Part shown: positions 1-10,489 of the stretch, in pieces
Position numbering within the stretch: position 1 is the first letter of the stretch
How the letters are laid out: every line of letters starts with the position of its first letter
NCBI GenBank assembly: GCA_015657635.1
Contig: JACDQM010000167.1
Coordinates: forward strand, 1 to 64,000
Origin: Roseateles sp.
Lineage (GTDB): Bacteria; Pseudomonadota; Gammaproteobacteria; Burkholderiales; Burkholderiaceae_C
Direction of reading: 5' to 3'
DNA: 64,000 nt
The notes under the pieces: model-generated
The model's database searches: none
Seen by the model: only the letters and a program-made list of their open reading frames with translations
Told to the model about the DNA's origin: nothing
Translations under genes and position numbers: made by a program

Positions 1-5
1 AAAGG

Positions 6-3000
6 TTGTCGGTTGGTGCGTTTGTCCGTGTCGCAACAGACGCGGCACGAAGTCTAGGGATCGGAAAAGTTGTTGCACTCTCGGGCGACAGTGCAACCGT
101 GGCTTATTTCGATGTGCCAGGCGAAGCGATGGCTCTTCAGGTTAACGCGCCCGTCGCTCAGGTGCGAGTTGTCGTTCTGCCGGAGCAGACCCGGGTTTTC
201 CGCCGCGACGATGACACCGGTCGCTGGCAGGTAGGTCGTATCGCCGACGGCAATGGGCCAACGTGCCTGGTGGCGTTCCCCAACAAGGTGACCGTCAACG
301 TGCCGCGAGAAGAGCTGCAGGTGCGTTGGCGCAAACCGATTGCCAACCCAATCGAATTCCTGATCCGCCACGTCACAGAGACCCCCCTCTTTGCAGCTGC
401 GCGATCAGAGTTCGTTCGTGCTGTCACTACCCAAAGGGCCGCTTGCCGCGGAATCGGCGCGCTGTTGTCAGCGTCGGTCCAACTGGCAGACTACCAGTTC
501 AATGTTGTGCGCAGGGTGCTGCAGGACCCTGTTCAGCGTTACTTGCTGGCTGACGAGGTGGGCTTAGGTAAGACCATTGAGGCAGGCCTACTGATTCGTC
601 AGTACACCCTGGACGTCGCCGATGCGCAGATTCTGCTGATCGTGCCGCCATCGCTGGTGACGCAGTGGCGCCAAGAACTCATCCAACGCTTTGGATTGCG
701 TGACTGGCTTGACGACCGCCTATGGATCATTTCGAGCGATGACTTGATCGGTGTCAACGAGCATATTCATGCAGTTGGAATGGTTGTCGTTGACGAAGCC
801 CATCACCTGTCTCGCAAGTCTGCTGAGCGTGCCCACCCGCTGTACGAACTGCTTCGCAAACATGCCCCATCGGTGCCTCGGATGTTGCTGCTGTCCGGCA
901 CACCGGTGCTTGCCGACACCGAGGGCTTCTTGCGGATCCTCCATCTTCTCGACCCTGTCGTCTTTCCGCTCGACGACCTAGCCGGCTTCGAGAGGCGCTT
1001 GCACGCACGGCAACTCGTGGCGGAAATTGCAGCGTCGCTACAGCCTGAGAACGTGTTGGCAATGGAGGATGATCTCGATCGCCTCCGTGACACCTTCGGC
1101 GACGACCCGACCCTCATGAAGCGCATAGATGCCCTTCGGCCCATCGTGCAATCTTTGCCCGAAGAGGATGACGAGGACTATCTGTCTGCTCTGAGCGACG
1201 TTCGAGCCCATTTGTCGGAAACCTACAAGTTGCACAGGCGAGTTCTGCGCAACCGACGTAAGGCGGTTCCTTGGGCCACCCCGCAGCGCAAGGGACTTCA
1301 GACCGTGGGCTATGCGAGTAAATGGCAATCCGAGCGACTTCGGATTATCGACGACTTGCGTGTCCATCTGGTGAATGCCACCGAATCGCCAGGTGCAGTC
1401 CAGGAACTCTTCTCGAGCGCCGTGAACGCAGGTAGTTCCAAGTCACTCGAAAAGGCGCTTTTGGCCCTGCGCATCGACGACGACCGCGCGCTGGATCTGG
1501 CCAAACAGGCTGACGAACTCAAGCGGCGCGCCGACGAAGCCGGCGATCGTGATCAGGTTACGCATGCGGCTATCCGCGACTGCCTGTCGACGCCCGGCGT
1601 CCAAGTTGTGGTGTTCTGCGACGAGTCCGGTACAGCGGACCGTCTCACCATCTCCCTCAGCGCTGCGCTGAGCGAGACTGTGGAAGTGCTTCGCCATGAC
1701 TGCACTGGCAACGACGCCGATGCCGATTCCGATGAGGTAGGAGAGGGAGAGTCTTGGCGACGGTTTCTTAGCGAACCCGATCGCTGCCGGGTGCTGGTCT
1801 GTGATGCCAGAGCAGAGGAGGGTCTCAATCTGCATGGCGGACACAAAGTGGCTTTTCACTACGACCTGCCACCCGCCCCCAATCGAATTGAGCAACGCCT
1901 CGGGCGTCTGGATCGGTTTGGCGTGGGCAACGCCATCCGTTCAATGGCCCCGGTCTGCAAGGACGATGCAACCGAAATGGCTTGGGCCGAGTGTCTGGCC
2001 GATGGCCTGCAGGTTTTCAACGTCTCGATAGCCAGTCTGCAGTACTTGGTTGAAGGCACTCTCAAAACAGCTATTCAAGATTGGTGCAACGAAGGCGTTG
2101 GCGGATTGCTCCGATGGAAGGACCAGTTGGCGGGTTCCACAGGTTGGGCTGCGCGGGAGCGGCGGCGCATTGATCAGCAAGACAGCCTCGATGCCATGGG
2201 TGATCCCCAGAGCGAGGAGTTTGAACACCTCGAAGACGTCGATAGTCAATGGAGGGAATGGCGATCTGCATTCGATGGCTTCGCCTTCAATGTGCTGCTG
2301 TTTCATAGTCGCCCTGAGACTTGGACTGGTAGCCTGCCAGAAGGTGAGCGGGTATTCCGACTTAACTACACCCGTGACAACAACCGCCAGACCTTGTTGC
2401 CTCTGCCGGACTTTGTCAGTCAATTCCTTGGAACGATTGACACCGAAGCTCGCCAGAGCACGGCGAGGTCGCCGCTCACTTATCCCTATGCCTACAGTCG
2501 TCACACCGTGATGTCCAAGCAGGGGCAGTCCAGAGGCCTCCGATCCCTGCGATACGGCGATCCGTTGGTGGAGTCATTGACATCGTTCTGTCAGTCTGAC
2601 GATCGTGGTCGGGCCTTCGCAATGTGGCGCTATCGGCCTGACTTCGAAGCACGAGACGCAAGCGGCTGTGATTTGTGGTTTCGCTTTGACTTTCTGGTTG
2701 AAGCCAATCTCACAGAGTCCGACGATGACGCCGCACGTGCCTTGAAGCGCAGAGCGGAGCAGCACTTCGCACCTCAGTTCCATACCGTGTGGGTCTGTGC
2801 GGCTGATGGTGCCACGTTGCAACCACCCGAAGTTCTCTTGGAGGCCTATCGTCAAACGGATCACACCCACGGCCGCGACTTCAACCTCAATCCCCGCCGA
2901 TGGCAGACGCTGCAGATGCATGTCGACTCGGCACCGTGGCTGCTGGATTGGCGTCACCACTGCCAGAGCGCAGCGGCCAGCGCCTTGGCCTACATTACCG

Positions 3001-3251
3001 GCCACGACCTCCTTCAGCAGCAACAGGCCAGAGGCCTGGCCTCCTTGAGACACCAGCACGCGACGCGCGTTGCACAGATTGAGTCTCGACTCACGCGCCT
3101 CTCGGGTGTAGCGCACCGTGCGGAACAGCGCGATCTGGACGAAGAAGAGGTGTTGTTTGCGCGTCTGAATGATGCAATTCGGACACCCTCTGTACGCATT
3201 GACGTCGCTGGCGCAGTCTTCGCGTCTGCGAGCGCACCGTTCGTCCAATGA
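6..3251 (+). CDS. dpdE: DpdE, SNF2/RapA-like helicase of the Dpd DNA-modification defence system
   Basis: This is a superfamily 2 helicase-like ATPase of the SNF2/RapA type. A Walker A motif (DEVGLGKT) lies near residues 182-190, a DEAH box (VVDEAHH) near 262, and a C-terminal helicase domain with a motif VI-like RIEQRLGRLDRFG near 627-639. The remaining ~400 residues have no motif I recognise. The N-terminal pattern with GIGKVV resembles the small beta domain that often opens such proteins. The call as DpdE rests on its place as first gene of the dpdE-F-G-H-I-J-K-D order and on domain type. In Salmonella Montevideo DpdE belongs to the genes needed for the restriction-like phenotype. The protein opens with a TTG at base 6, directly after AAAGG, so the true start and promoter may lie just outside the window. 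It overlaps the next gene by ATGA. Confidence 0.85.
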   Translation: MSVGAFVRVATDAARSLGIGKVVALSGDSATVAYFDVPGEAMALQVNAPVAQVRVVVLPEQTRVFRRDDDTGRWQVGRIADGNGPTCLVAFPNKVTVNVPREELQVRWRKPIANPIEFLIRHVTETPLFAAARSEFVRAVTTQRAACRGIGALLSASVQLADYQFNVVRRVLQDPVQRYLLADEVGLGKTIEAGLLIRQYTLDVADAQILLIVPPSLVTQWRQELIQRFGLRDWLDDRLWIISSDDLIGVNEHIHAVGMVVVDEAHHLSRKSAERAHPLYELLRKHAPSVPRMLLLSGTPVLADTEGFLRILHLLDPVVFPLDDLAGFERRLHARQLVAEIAASLQPENVLAMEDDLDRLRDTFGDDPTLMKRIDALRPIVQSLPEEDDEDYLSALSDVRAHLSETYKLHRRVLRNRRKAVPWATPQRKGLQTVGYASKWQSERLRIIDDLRVHLVNATESPGAVQELFSSAVNAGSSKSLEKALLALRIDDDRALDLAKQADELKRRADEAGDRDQVTHAAIRDCLSTPGVQVVVFCDESGTADRLTISLSAALSETVEVLRHDCTGNDADADSDEVGEGESWRRFLSEPDRCRVLVCDARAEEGLNLHGGHKVAFHYDLPPAPNRIEQRLGRLDRFGVGNAIRSMAPVCKDDATEMAWAECLADGLQVFNVSIASLQYLVEGTLKTAIQDWCNEGVGGLLRWKDQLAGSTGWAARERRRIDQQDSLDAMGDPQSEEFEHLEDVDSQWREWRSAFDGFAFNVLLFHSRPETWTGSLPEGERVFRLNYTRDNNRQTLLPLPDFVSQFLGTIDTEARQSTARSPLTYPYAYSRHTVMSKQGQSRGLRSLRYGDPLVESLTSFCQSDDRGRAFAMWRYRPDFEARDASGCDLWFRFDFLVEANLTESDDDAARALKRRAEQHFAPQFHTVWVCAADGATLQPPEVLLEAYRQTDHTHGRDFNLNPRRWQTLQMHVDSAPWLLDWRHHCQSAAASALAYITGHDLLQQQQARGLASLRHQHATRVAQIESRLTRLSGVAHRAEQRDLDEEEVLFARLNDAIRTPSVRIDVAGAVFASASAPFVQ

Positions 3252-5809
3252 ACTCGGTGGGCAGTGGAAACTTCGACGTCGCTGCACTGATGGATGTGTG
3301 CAGTCAGTGGCCTGCACTCCCAGTGTCAGAAGTGCCCGTGAGTGACTCACTCCTTGAGCGACTGAGGCAAGTGTTGGTGGCGATGCGTCACCACCCGGCT
3401 TCGGTTTCCGAGATCGATTGCATCGCCTTGATTCGGCATGTGCTTCTACGTGTTGCGCCACAGGATGGTCAGGCACCTTGGTTGCGAGTGCCCCTCAGCG
3501 TTGGGTGGCCATCGGAGGATCAATGGCGGCGGGCTCAGTTTGAGGTCCTGCCCGGTGCCACTGCGCTCAACGTGCAACCGCAATGGCCCCGGCCGAGCTT
3601 CCTGGACAAACAGGCAGACCTGTTTGATGACGTCTTCAGGGCTATCCAGTCCCGGCCCACGTGCGAGATCCCCGCCGACCCTTTGCTGGTTGAAGGGATG
3701 GGCCTGCCCACCTACACCGGTCAAGGTCAGAGAGAGGCCGTGCGTGCATTGCTGCACCTTCCCGAAGGCCATACGCTCATTGCCAACCTGCCGACAGGAA
3801 GTGGCAAGAGCCTGCTGGCGCACCTGCCCCCGTTGATCGAGCAGGATGGTCAGATGACGCTGGCCATCGTGCCAACGGTCGCACTAGCCATCGACCAGGC
3901 TTCGCGGATGAGGGAGTTGTTGCGGCAGCGCTTCCCCTACCGCGACTTTCCGCCACTGGCCTTTCATGGAGGTCTGACCAAGGCGGAGCGTGCCCAGGTC
4001 CACCAGGCTATCCGTCAAGGCACGCAGCCGATTCTCTTTGTCTCACCCGAGTACGCTGTTGGCAGCCTTCGTGAAGGTCTGGAGCAAGCCGCTTCGGAAG
4101 CCCGCCTTCATCGAGTCTTCATTGACGAAGCCCATCTGGTCATTGGCTGGGGCAATGGATTCCGCCCGGCGTTTCAGTTGCTTCCCGCATTGGTGCGCAT
4201 GCTGCGATCCCGTCATGCAGGAAACGGCATTCGCGTGGTCTTGGCCTCAGCCACGCTCACAGACACAAGCCTTCGAGACCTACGGCAGTTGTTTGGACCT
4301 GCACACCTGGTCCATGTAGTGTCTGCGGTGCACTTGCGCCCAGAGATCCGGTATGCCTCAGTTTGCTGTAACGAGTTGGAGCGATTGGACAAGGTACTTG
4401 AGGCTGTGCAGTTGGCTCCTCGGCCATTCATCTTGTATGTCACACGCCCCGACGAGGCCGACGCCTTGCTGCACCGACTGCGTCAGGCCGGCCTTAAGCG
4501 GCTGAACAAGTTCACAGGCGCCACTTCACCCGACGAGCGCCGGCGACTCTTGGAAGCTTGGGGAGCGAATGAACTCGACGGCATGGTGGCTACGTCAGCG
4601 TTTGGCCTGGGTGTGGACAAAAGCGATGTACGAACTGTCATCCATGCCACCTTGCCGGAATCGCTCGATCGGTACTACCAGGAGGTTGGGCGGGCAGGTA
4701 GAGATGGTCGGGCAGGTGCTGCCCTGCTGCTCCACACCCCAAGCGACGAAGAACAGGCCAGCAGTCTTGCGTTGCCCAAATTGATTGGAGATGAGAAGGC
4801 ATTCGAGCGCTGGAGTGGCATGCTCGATGGAGCCCAACCGCACCTCAAGATACCGGAGGTTTACTGGGTCGATCTGACCCGACTGCCATCACATCTTCAA
4901 GTTAAGTCGGAAGCCAGCGTGGACTGGAACGTTCGCGCCCTAACGCTCATGGCCCGAGCTCGACTCATCGAGTTGGTGGCTATGCAGTCAGATCAGACTT
5001 TCGAAGACGAGACCCCCCTGAACATCAACGATGTCACGCGGGCGGCTGTGCGATTGCTGAGTGATGGCCATCGCCATCCGGATGCCTTTGCGAGCGCAAT
5101 GGCGCGTGCTCGTGACGATGTCCGAAAAGCGTCGCTGCGAGGCCTGAATGCCATTCGAGATGTTGCAACGGGTCGCCTGGAGGTCTCTATGGCCCTCAAC
5201 CAGATGTACTCGGTCCACGGAGACCCCTGGGTTCCTGTCTCCACATGCTGCGGCGGTTGCGCCTTCCACTGGGAGAACCGTCGGGAAACCGTTCATTACG
5301 CAGCGCCTGTTGTTGCACGGTTGCCGGAGTTCGCCCCTCGTCGTTTGGTCGCGCTGGATCGGATGGTTCCGCTGAGAGCCATGGGCAATCTGATAGTGAT
5401 CGCCACACCACGAGATAGGGACTTCGCGCAGACATGCGCTCAACTTCTCGCGACTCTGGCGCCGCAGGTGGCGTGTCACACCGTCGCATGGGATCCAGAG
5501 TTTGCCGCGACAAGTGGAGCGCTGGTCATGCAGCACATCCCCAGGGATCAGAGGCTGCGTACGTTCTTCGACACACTCCAGTCGGATGCCTTGAGCCATC
5601 TGACCTCCGGCAAGGGCGAAGTGCGGATCCTGATCTGGACCCAGAACGAAACAGCGGAACTCTGGAACCACTTGAAGTTGTCGCCTGCCCAACTGGAGAT
5701 TCTGTTGGTTCCGTCAGACTTGCCCCATCCCTACCACCCGATGCGTCGACTGATTGACACCACACCCTATATGTTGGCCAGAGACTTTCTACAGATCCTG
5801 AACCCATGA
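3248..5809 (+). CDS. dpdF: DpdF, RecQ-like DEAH helicase
   Basis: This is an 853-residue superfamily 2 helicase with a RecQ-like core. Walker A (PTGSGKS) is near residue 183, the DEAH box (FIDEAHL) near 291, and motif VI (YQEVGRAGRDGRAG) near 476-489. After the core a cysteine group (STCCGGCAFHW, near 664) could bind zinc, as the RecQ zinc-binding region does. The last ~180 residues are not recognised. It starts with ATG overlapping the dpdE stop (ATGA) and overlaps dpdG by the same 4 nt, so translation is probably coupled. The assignment rests on domain type plus gene order. It presumably works with DpdE, DpdH and DpdJ to recognise or process unmodified DNA; this is inferred from the family and not visible in the sequence. 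Confidence 0.85.
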   Translation: MNSVGSGNFDVAALMDVCSQWPALPVSEVPVSDSLLERLRQVLVAMRHHPASVSEIDCIALIRHVLLRVAPQDGQAPWLRVPLSVGWPSEDQWRRAQFEVLPGATALNVQPQWPRPSFLDKQADLFDDVFRAIQSRPTCEIPADPLLVEGMGLPTYTGQGQREAVRALLHLPEGHTLIANLPTGSGKSLLAHLPPLIEQDGQMTLAIVPTVALAIDQASRMRELLRQRFPYRDFPPLAFHGGLTKAERAQVHQAIRQGTQPILFVSPEYAVGSLREGLEQAASEARLHRVFIDEAHLVIGWGNGFRPAFQLLPALVRMLRSRHAGNGIRVVLASATLTDTSLRDLRQLFGPAHLVHVVSAVHLRPEIRYASVCCNELERLDKVLEAVQLAPRPFILYVTRPDEADALLHRLRQAGLKRLNKFTGATSPDERRRLLEAWGANELDGMVATSAFGLGVDKSDVRTVIHATLPESLDRYYQEVGRAGRDGRAGAALLLHTPSDEEQASSLALPKLIGDEKAFERWSGMLDGAQPHLKIPEVYWVDLTRLPSHLQVKSEASVDWNVRALTLMARARLIELVAMQSDQTFEDETPLNINDVTRAAVRLLSDGHRHPDAFASAMARARDDVRKASLRGLNAIRDVATGRLEVSMALNQMYSVHGDPWVPVSTCCGGCAFHWENRRETVHYAAPVVARLPEFAPRRLVALDRMVPLRAMGNLIVIATPRDRDFAQTCAQLLATLAPQVACHTVAWDPEFAATSGALVMQHIPRDQRLRTFFDTLQSDALSHLTSGKGEVRILIWTQNETAELWNHLKLSPAQLEILLVPSDLPHPYHPMRRLIDTTPYMLARDFLQILNP

Positions 5810-6705
5810 GCCTGCTCAACCTCACCAGCGACGGTCTACCCAACATCCTGGTCGTGCTCTACGCGACGATCGCGAAGACACGCACGCCCATGACGGCAAA
5901 TGAGTTGATAGAGGCTGTTGCGCCCAAGTCGGTGGTCAAGGATCCACGACTTGCGAAAACCACTCTGAATCGTTGGACCGAACTCGGCCTTTTCAGGGCG
6001 GATCCCAATACGGATGTGCTTTCCCTTCACCGGCCACCTCCGATCGACATGAAGAGCGAGGCCGACATCGTTCGGGCGGTTCGCATGGAGGCACGCTCTG
6101 TGGCACTGTCTGAGTCGAACAATGGCGATCTCTGGGCCCGCGAGGAGGCTCGTTCTGCCGATCTGACTCGATCATTGGCTTGGCTGCTGGCATTGGACGT
6201 GTACCGTCAGGGCGCAGAGAACCTTTTTGCTCTTGCGAACGATCACATCCGGGACACCGGTCTTGCCCTCATGCAGAACGAATCGCGCCTTTCCGGGTTG
6301 CGGTCCTGGGGACACTTTCTGGGCTTCATTCGTCACCCTAGAGCGAACGAGATCGACCCTACGATGGCGATCTCGGAAGTCCTGCCTGACTGCATCAGCC
6401 CCGGCGAGGAGATGCCAGCCAGAGACTTGATCGAAAGACTTGCTCAAGCCTTGCCTGTTCTTGACGGAGGTCGCTATCGCCAGGCTGTTCTGGAAAAGTT
6501 GCGAGACAACGCATTGCCTCCGATGCAAGCAAGCCAGTTGTCAACTTCGTTGTCCCGTGCCTTGCATTGCCTAATGGTCAACCAGACGCTGCAATTCAAA
6601 TCGCTTTCGGATGTGGGCAGCAGCATCACCCTAACTGGCAGGGATGGTGCACAGGCGACCCATCGCTATACCTGGGTTAGTCGACCGCGCAGGGGGGGGC
6701 AATGA
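5806..6705 (+). CDS. dpdG: DpdG, restriction-arm protein of the Dpd system
   Basis: This 299-residue protein has no catalytic motif I can name. The first ~90 residues read like a winged helix-turn-helix: helix-rich, with a stretch ending LNRWTELGLFRADP that resembles a recognition helix plus wing. The rest is mostly helical, with a short beta-rich tail. It lies between dpdF and dpdH with 4-nt ATGA overlaps on both sides, so it is expressed with them. DpdG is the usual occupant of this slot and is reported to matter for the restriction phenotype in Salmonella. A role as DNA-binding adaptor to the DpdH ATPase is a guess from the winged-helix look. Confidence 0.75.
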   Translation: MSLLNLTSDGLPNILVVLYATIAKTRTPMTANELIEAVAPKSVVKDPRLAKTTLNRWTELGLFRADPNTDVLSLHRPPPIDMKSEADIVRAVRMEARSVALSESNNGDLWAREEARSADLTRSLAWLLALDVYRQGAENLFALANDHIRDTGLALMQNESRLSGLRSWGHFLGFIRHPRANEIDPTMAISEVLPDCISPGEEMPARDLIERLAQALPVLDGGRYRQAVLEKLRDNALPPMQASQLSTSLSRALHCLMVNQTLQFKSLSDVGSSITLTGRDGAQATHRYTWVSRPRRGGQ

Positions 6706-9700
6706 CTTCACTTAGTGACTTCTGGCCGAGTTCACAGAACATCGCCGACTGCATCCGGACCGAGGCGGAGGTCGTCGATGACGCGGTGCTGCTGGCTGTT
6801 CATGAACCCGGACCGCTGATCACGCGCACGGCGAATGGCGCAGTGGAGCGACGTGCAACTGAAGCCGATCTGCTCGCATCCCTCATGCGCGACGCCAGCG
6901 ACGGCAGTGCAGTGCTGGTTGCCATCACGGGTGAATCGGGCGTCGGTAAATCCCACCTAGTTCGCTGGCTGCATGCACAACTGCAGCGGCACCCTAGACG
7001 CGCCCAATTGGTGATCGTTCTGGTCCCCAAGACCGCGAGCTTGCGCCAGGTCGTCGAACGCATCCTCCAGCCACTGCAAGGCGAGGCCTACGCGAAACTG
7101 CTCACTGAACTCAGCCAGACAGTCGATCACCTGAGGCCAGGTCACGCAGCCGCCATGCTGTGTACGGCGCTTAGCCTTGTGCTCGAGCAGAAGCTCACCG
7201 AGGGCCTGGCCTCTTTGAATCCAGAAGACCGACAACTGCGAGAGCGATTGGCCCTGACTCGTGTTTTGCGGGACCTGATTCGCGAGCCCGAAGTGTTTGA
7301 TGAGTGGTTTCACAAGCACCTTGAGCGCATCGTCCGCCAAACAATCGAGGGAGGCAGCGAACAACAGACGGGAGAACAGCGCCGCTTCATGCCCACCGAC
7401 CTAGATCTTCCGGAGTCTTACACCCCCGATGGAAGTCGCCGCGCGATCCAGGTGGCACTTCAACATCTGACGCGAAGCGACGGCGCCAGCCGCCCCCTCG
7501 CAGCCGAGATCCTTCAAGAGGCATTGGATCCGGCGCTGCGCGATGTTTTCCAGTTCTCCCGAGTTCTGGGGCAGCGCACGATTGAGGAAATCGTCGACGG
7601 CATCCGGCAGCAGTTGCTCAAGGACGGCAAGGAACTGGTGCTCCTGATCGAGGACTTCGCGGCATTGGCGGGGATCCAGCAACCATTGCTCAATCTGATG
7701 ATCGCTGAAAGCGATCACGGTGGTGTGCGCGTACGGGCGCCAATCCGCACAGCCCTGGCGGTCACCGACGGCTTCTTGCCAAGCCGGCAAACGATTCTGA
7801 CGCGCGCCAAGCAAGAGTGGCTGATCCCCAATACGGCGGCCTCGCCGCAAGCCATCATCAACCGCATGGTGTCGCTGGCAGGCCGATATCTCAATGCCGC
7901 TCGCTGGGGAGCGAAAGCCCTACGCGAGCAGTTTGAGGTCGATTCGGCTGGTGAACTCGAAGGCTGGGTCAAACCGTTCCCAACTGAACTGTCCGACGAC
8001 GACCATCAGAGACTGTCCGCTTTTGGGACCAGCCCCCAGGGCTACCCGCTTTTCCCCCTGTCTGCCGTAGCTATCGAGTCGATCGCACGCCGCGAACTAA
8101 GCCCTGGCGGGGAGCTTCGCATGAATCCGCGGGCGTTCATTGACACCGTCCTGCGGCAGACCTTGCAGCATCGTTCGCTTTACGAGGGCAAGGCGTTTCC
8201 CCCTGCCAACTTCAAAGGCGCCGCTCCAAATGCCACCGTGCAAATCGCGCTCAAGGCACGCGGGATACCGCAAGAGCAGCTCGATAGGTTGGCCTCCGTG
8301 CTGGACTACTGGGCAGGCAATCCCGGCAACCTAAGCGATGCGCCGCGCGCAGCCAAAGGTGTGTTCGAGGCGTTTGACCTCCCTTGGCCCTTCGACGCCA
8401 AACTAGACATCGCAACGGAACCGGCCATCGTAGTAAAGAACGCGGAGCAGCGACCATCCGCGCCGTCTCCATTACCAGAGCCGCCTTCGCCACCGCGACC
8501 GTCGGCTCCGACTCCCGAACTGGAGTACCTCAACGTCTGGTCGAAGGGCAGCATTGATCAAAAGTTTGCTCGGCGCGTTCGCAACTTGCTTGCCGAAGCT
8601 CTGAAGGATCGCATCGACTGGTCCATCTATCGTCTCAAGTCGAGAGCGATCGATGCGGCACACCTCTGGCTACCGTTCGCGAGCGTGGGCAATCCGAGCA
8701 ACGAACCAAAACTTATCGTAGCCGCGGAGGCAAGGCCATTGGATCCCGTGCTTCTGGCGGGTCTGGCAGCCCTGGAGCGCTGGGGCGAAAACAAGAAGTC
8801 GTGGGACTACAGTCATTCTGAGGCGGACTATGCGATCGCTCAGCAGTTGCTCGATCGCATCGAGGCACAGGCCATCGCTTGGCACACTGCGGCGGCAGAG
8901 CAGCAAGCTGGCGTCGCGCTCAAAGTCCTTCAGCGCCAGGCACTCATCCTGCGGTTGAGTCGCGCTGCGGAGCCTCGAACGCCTCCTCTGTCTGACTATT
9001 TCTCCGGACTGCCACAGCAGCCATGGAATCCTGACGCCGCGGACAACCAACCCGCCGCGATGGTCGCTCGAGCGATCAGTCGCGCCGAAGCCGCACGTGC
9101 CACGGTGGCCGGGATCGTCACCAAGTCGGTCGGGTGCTTCCAAGGCGACGGAGACATCGTGATGGCGATCGATCTTAGACGAGCAAAGTCTGCATGGCGC
9201 CAACCCCTGCCAGAGGCGGGCACGATGCTCATCGGCACCCTACTTGGCGACTCAAAAACCGCTGCTGAGGAACTGTTTGTCACCTCTCGGGTCGAGACGC
9301 TCCTCAAGCGTTACTCATCGGCTACGGACATCGTGTTGCCAAGGATCCGAGAGCGGCTCAGTGATTGGGATGGTGCTGCTCCCGTAGCAGCGCTTATGGA
9401 GCAACTTCAGCTAGCACACAAAGCCGGGCTCTTTGCCTATATCCCGTCTGGGAATTTCGAGCAGGCAAAGCGGGCGGTCGAGAAACTGTCGAGTGATGAG
9501 GCTCGCCAGATGATTCGGCAAGCATTGGCGTTCAAGGAACCCGACCCGCAATCATCGATAGAGAACCGACTGTTGGCCTGGGCAGCGCTCAACATGCAGC
9601 AACTCGTTGCCGTAAATGACGCCTTGACCATGTTGGACAGGGTCTTGCCGGATCTCGATCGAGTTGCCGATGCGCAACTTCGCAATCTCGGAGGAGGGGA

Positions 9701-9767
9701 CATTGGGGCCATGCTGACAGCGTTGCAGGCTGATCTCGAGGCAATCACTAAGGATGTCGAACCATGA
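6702..9767 (+). CDS. dpdH: DpdH, large P-loop ATPase of the Dpd system
   Basis: This is a 1021-residue ATPase. Walker A (GESGVGKS) is near residues 76-84 and a Walker B-like LVLLIEDFAAL near 311-321. The wide spacing, with an inserted helical region, is typical of large STAND/AAA-like defence ATPases. A proline-rich linker (residues ~585-605, rich in P, S and E) separates the ATPase half from a C-terminal helical half of ~400 residues. The gene follows dpdG and precedes dpdI with ATGA overlaps. Size, motif positions and neighbours fit DpdH. Its role in restriction is known only genetically for the family; what it senses or moves cannot be read from the sequence. Confidence 0.82.
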   Translation: MTSLSDFWPSSQNIADCIRTEAEVVDDAVLLAVHEPGPLITRTANGAVERRATEADLLASLMRDASDGSAVLVAITGESGVGKSHLVRWLHAQLQRHPRRAQLVIVLVPKTASLRQVVERILQPLQGEAYAKLLTELSQTVDHLRPGHAAAMLCTALSLVLEQKLTEGLASLNPEDRQLRERLALTRVLRDLIREPEVFDEWFHKHLERIVRQTIEGGSEQQTGEQRRFMPTDLDLPESYTPDGSRRAIQVALQHLTRSDGASRPLAAEILQEALDPALRDVFQFSRVLGQRTIEEIVDGIRQQLLKDGKELVLLIEDFAALAGIQQPLLNLMIAESDHGGVRVRAPIRTALAVTDGFLPSRQTILTRAKQEWLIPNTAASPQAIINRMVSLAGRYLNAARWGAKALREQFEVDSAGELEGWVKPFPTELSDDDHQRLSAFGTSPQGYPLFPLSAVAIESIARRELSPGGELRMNPRAFIDTVLRQTLQHRSLYEGKAFPPANFKGAAPNATVQIALKARGIPQEQLDRLASVLDYWAGNPGNLSDAPRAAKGVFEAFDLPWPFDAKLDIATEPAIVVKNAEQRPSAPSPLPEPPSPPRPSAPTPELEYLNVWSKGSIDQKFARRVRNLLAEALKDRIDWSIYRLKSRAIDAAHLWLPFASVGNPSNEPKLIVAAEARPLDPVLLAGLAALERWGENKKSWDYSHSEADYAIAQQLLDRIEAQAIAWHTAAAEQQAGVALKVLQRQALILRLSRAAEPRTPPLSDYFSGLPQQPWNPDAADNQPAAMVARAISRAEAARATVAGIVTKSVGCFQGDGDIVMAIDLRRAKSAWRQPLPEAGTMLIGTLLGDSKTAAEELFVTSRVETLLKRYSSATDIVLPRIRERLSDWDGAAPVAALMEQLQLAHKAGLFAYIPSGNFEQAKRAVEKLSSDEARQMIRQALAFKEPDPQSSIENRLLAWAALNMQQLVAVNDALTMLDRVLPDLDRVADAQLRNLGGGDIGAMLTALQADLEAITKDVEP

Positions 9768-10489
9768 GCACTCTCGTGCAACGTTGCCAGACTCTGGAAT
9801 TCAAACTCAAGGCCCTGGCGCAGGCGAACAGTCTTGCCAATGACTTGAAGTTCATCCAGCAGCGTGCCGGGGAGTGGCAGGCCCGGTATTCCAAATTGGT
9901 GGGTTTGCGTGCCCAGACTGCCCCTTTGACTCTCTCAAGCCAGGATGCGGCAACGGTAGCCTCGAAGATCGGTGCGCTTCGCCAGAATGGCCAAAAGGTG
10001 CTGACTCGCCTGCTTGCGAACGAGAACATCAAGGAACTGACTCGCGATTCGGCTTGGACGCGCCTGCTGAATTCCTGCGAAGGTCTCGCCGAGGAACTCG
10101 AGGTAGCCGGGCGCAAGGCCTGGAGAGCCCACTTGGAGCAACTTGGCACTCTAGAGGATCCGGCTACCCTGCGTGTGCGAACTCCCCCAACACCAAGCAA
10201 CGACGAGGCTCTGCGGGCTTACCAGGTTAGCTATGCCGCCTTTGCAGCGATTGCGCGCCTTGGGCTACCCCGATCGTCTGACGACCTCGCGCAAGTCTCG
10301 TCCCAAGTGGCGTCTTGTCGCCAGGCTTTCGCGCGTCTCACTTTCGATTTGCCGGTTGAGGTCAAGGCGTTCTATGACGCCATCTATGCTGGTACCGCCA
10401 CTCTGGCTCACGTTACTCCGACCGTTGCAAAGTGGCTGGGCGAACAGGGGCACTTGGAGCGGTTCCGCGTCCGGAGTGCCGATCAATGA
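9764..10489 (+). CDS. dpdI: DpdI, small helical protein of the Dpd system
   Basis: This 241-residue protein looks almost wholly alpha-helical, with heptad-like spacing of Leu and Ala through the first ~130 residues, which suggests a coiled coil. There is no enzyme motif, signal peptide or membrane segment. It sits between the DpdH ATPase and the DpdJ helicase with ATGA overlaps on both sides, the position that DpdI takes in other Dpd clusters. It may be a structural partner of DpdH or DpdJ. The name is supported by gene order and size rather than by a diagnostic motif. Confidence 0.72.
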   Translation: MSTLVQRCQTLEFKLKALAQANSLANDLKFIQQRAGEWQARYSKLVGLRAQTAPLTLSSQDAATVASKIGALRQNGQKVLTRLLANENIKELTRDSAWTRLLNSCEGLAEELEVAGRKAWRAHLEQLGTLEDPATLRVRTPPTPSNDEALRAYQVSYAAFAAIARLGLPRSSDDLAQVSSQVASCRQAFARLTFDLPVEVKAFYDAIYAGTATLAHVTPTVAKWLGEQGHLERFRVRSADQ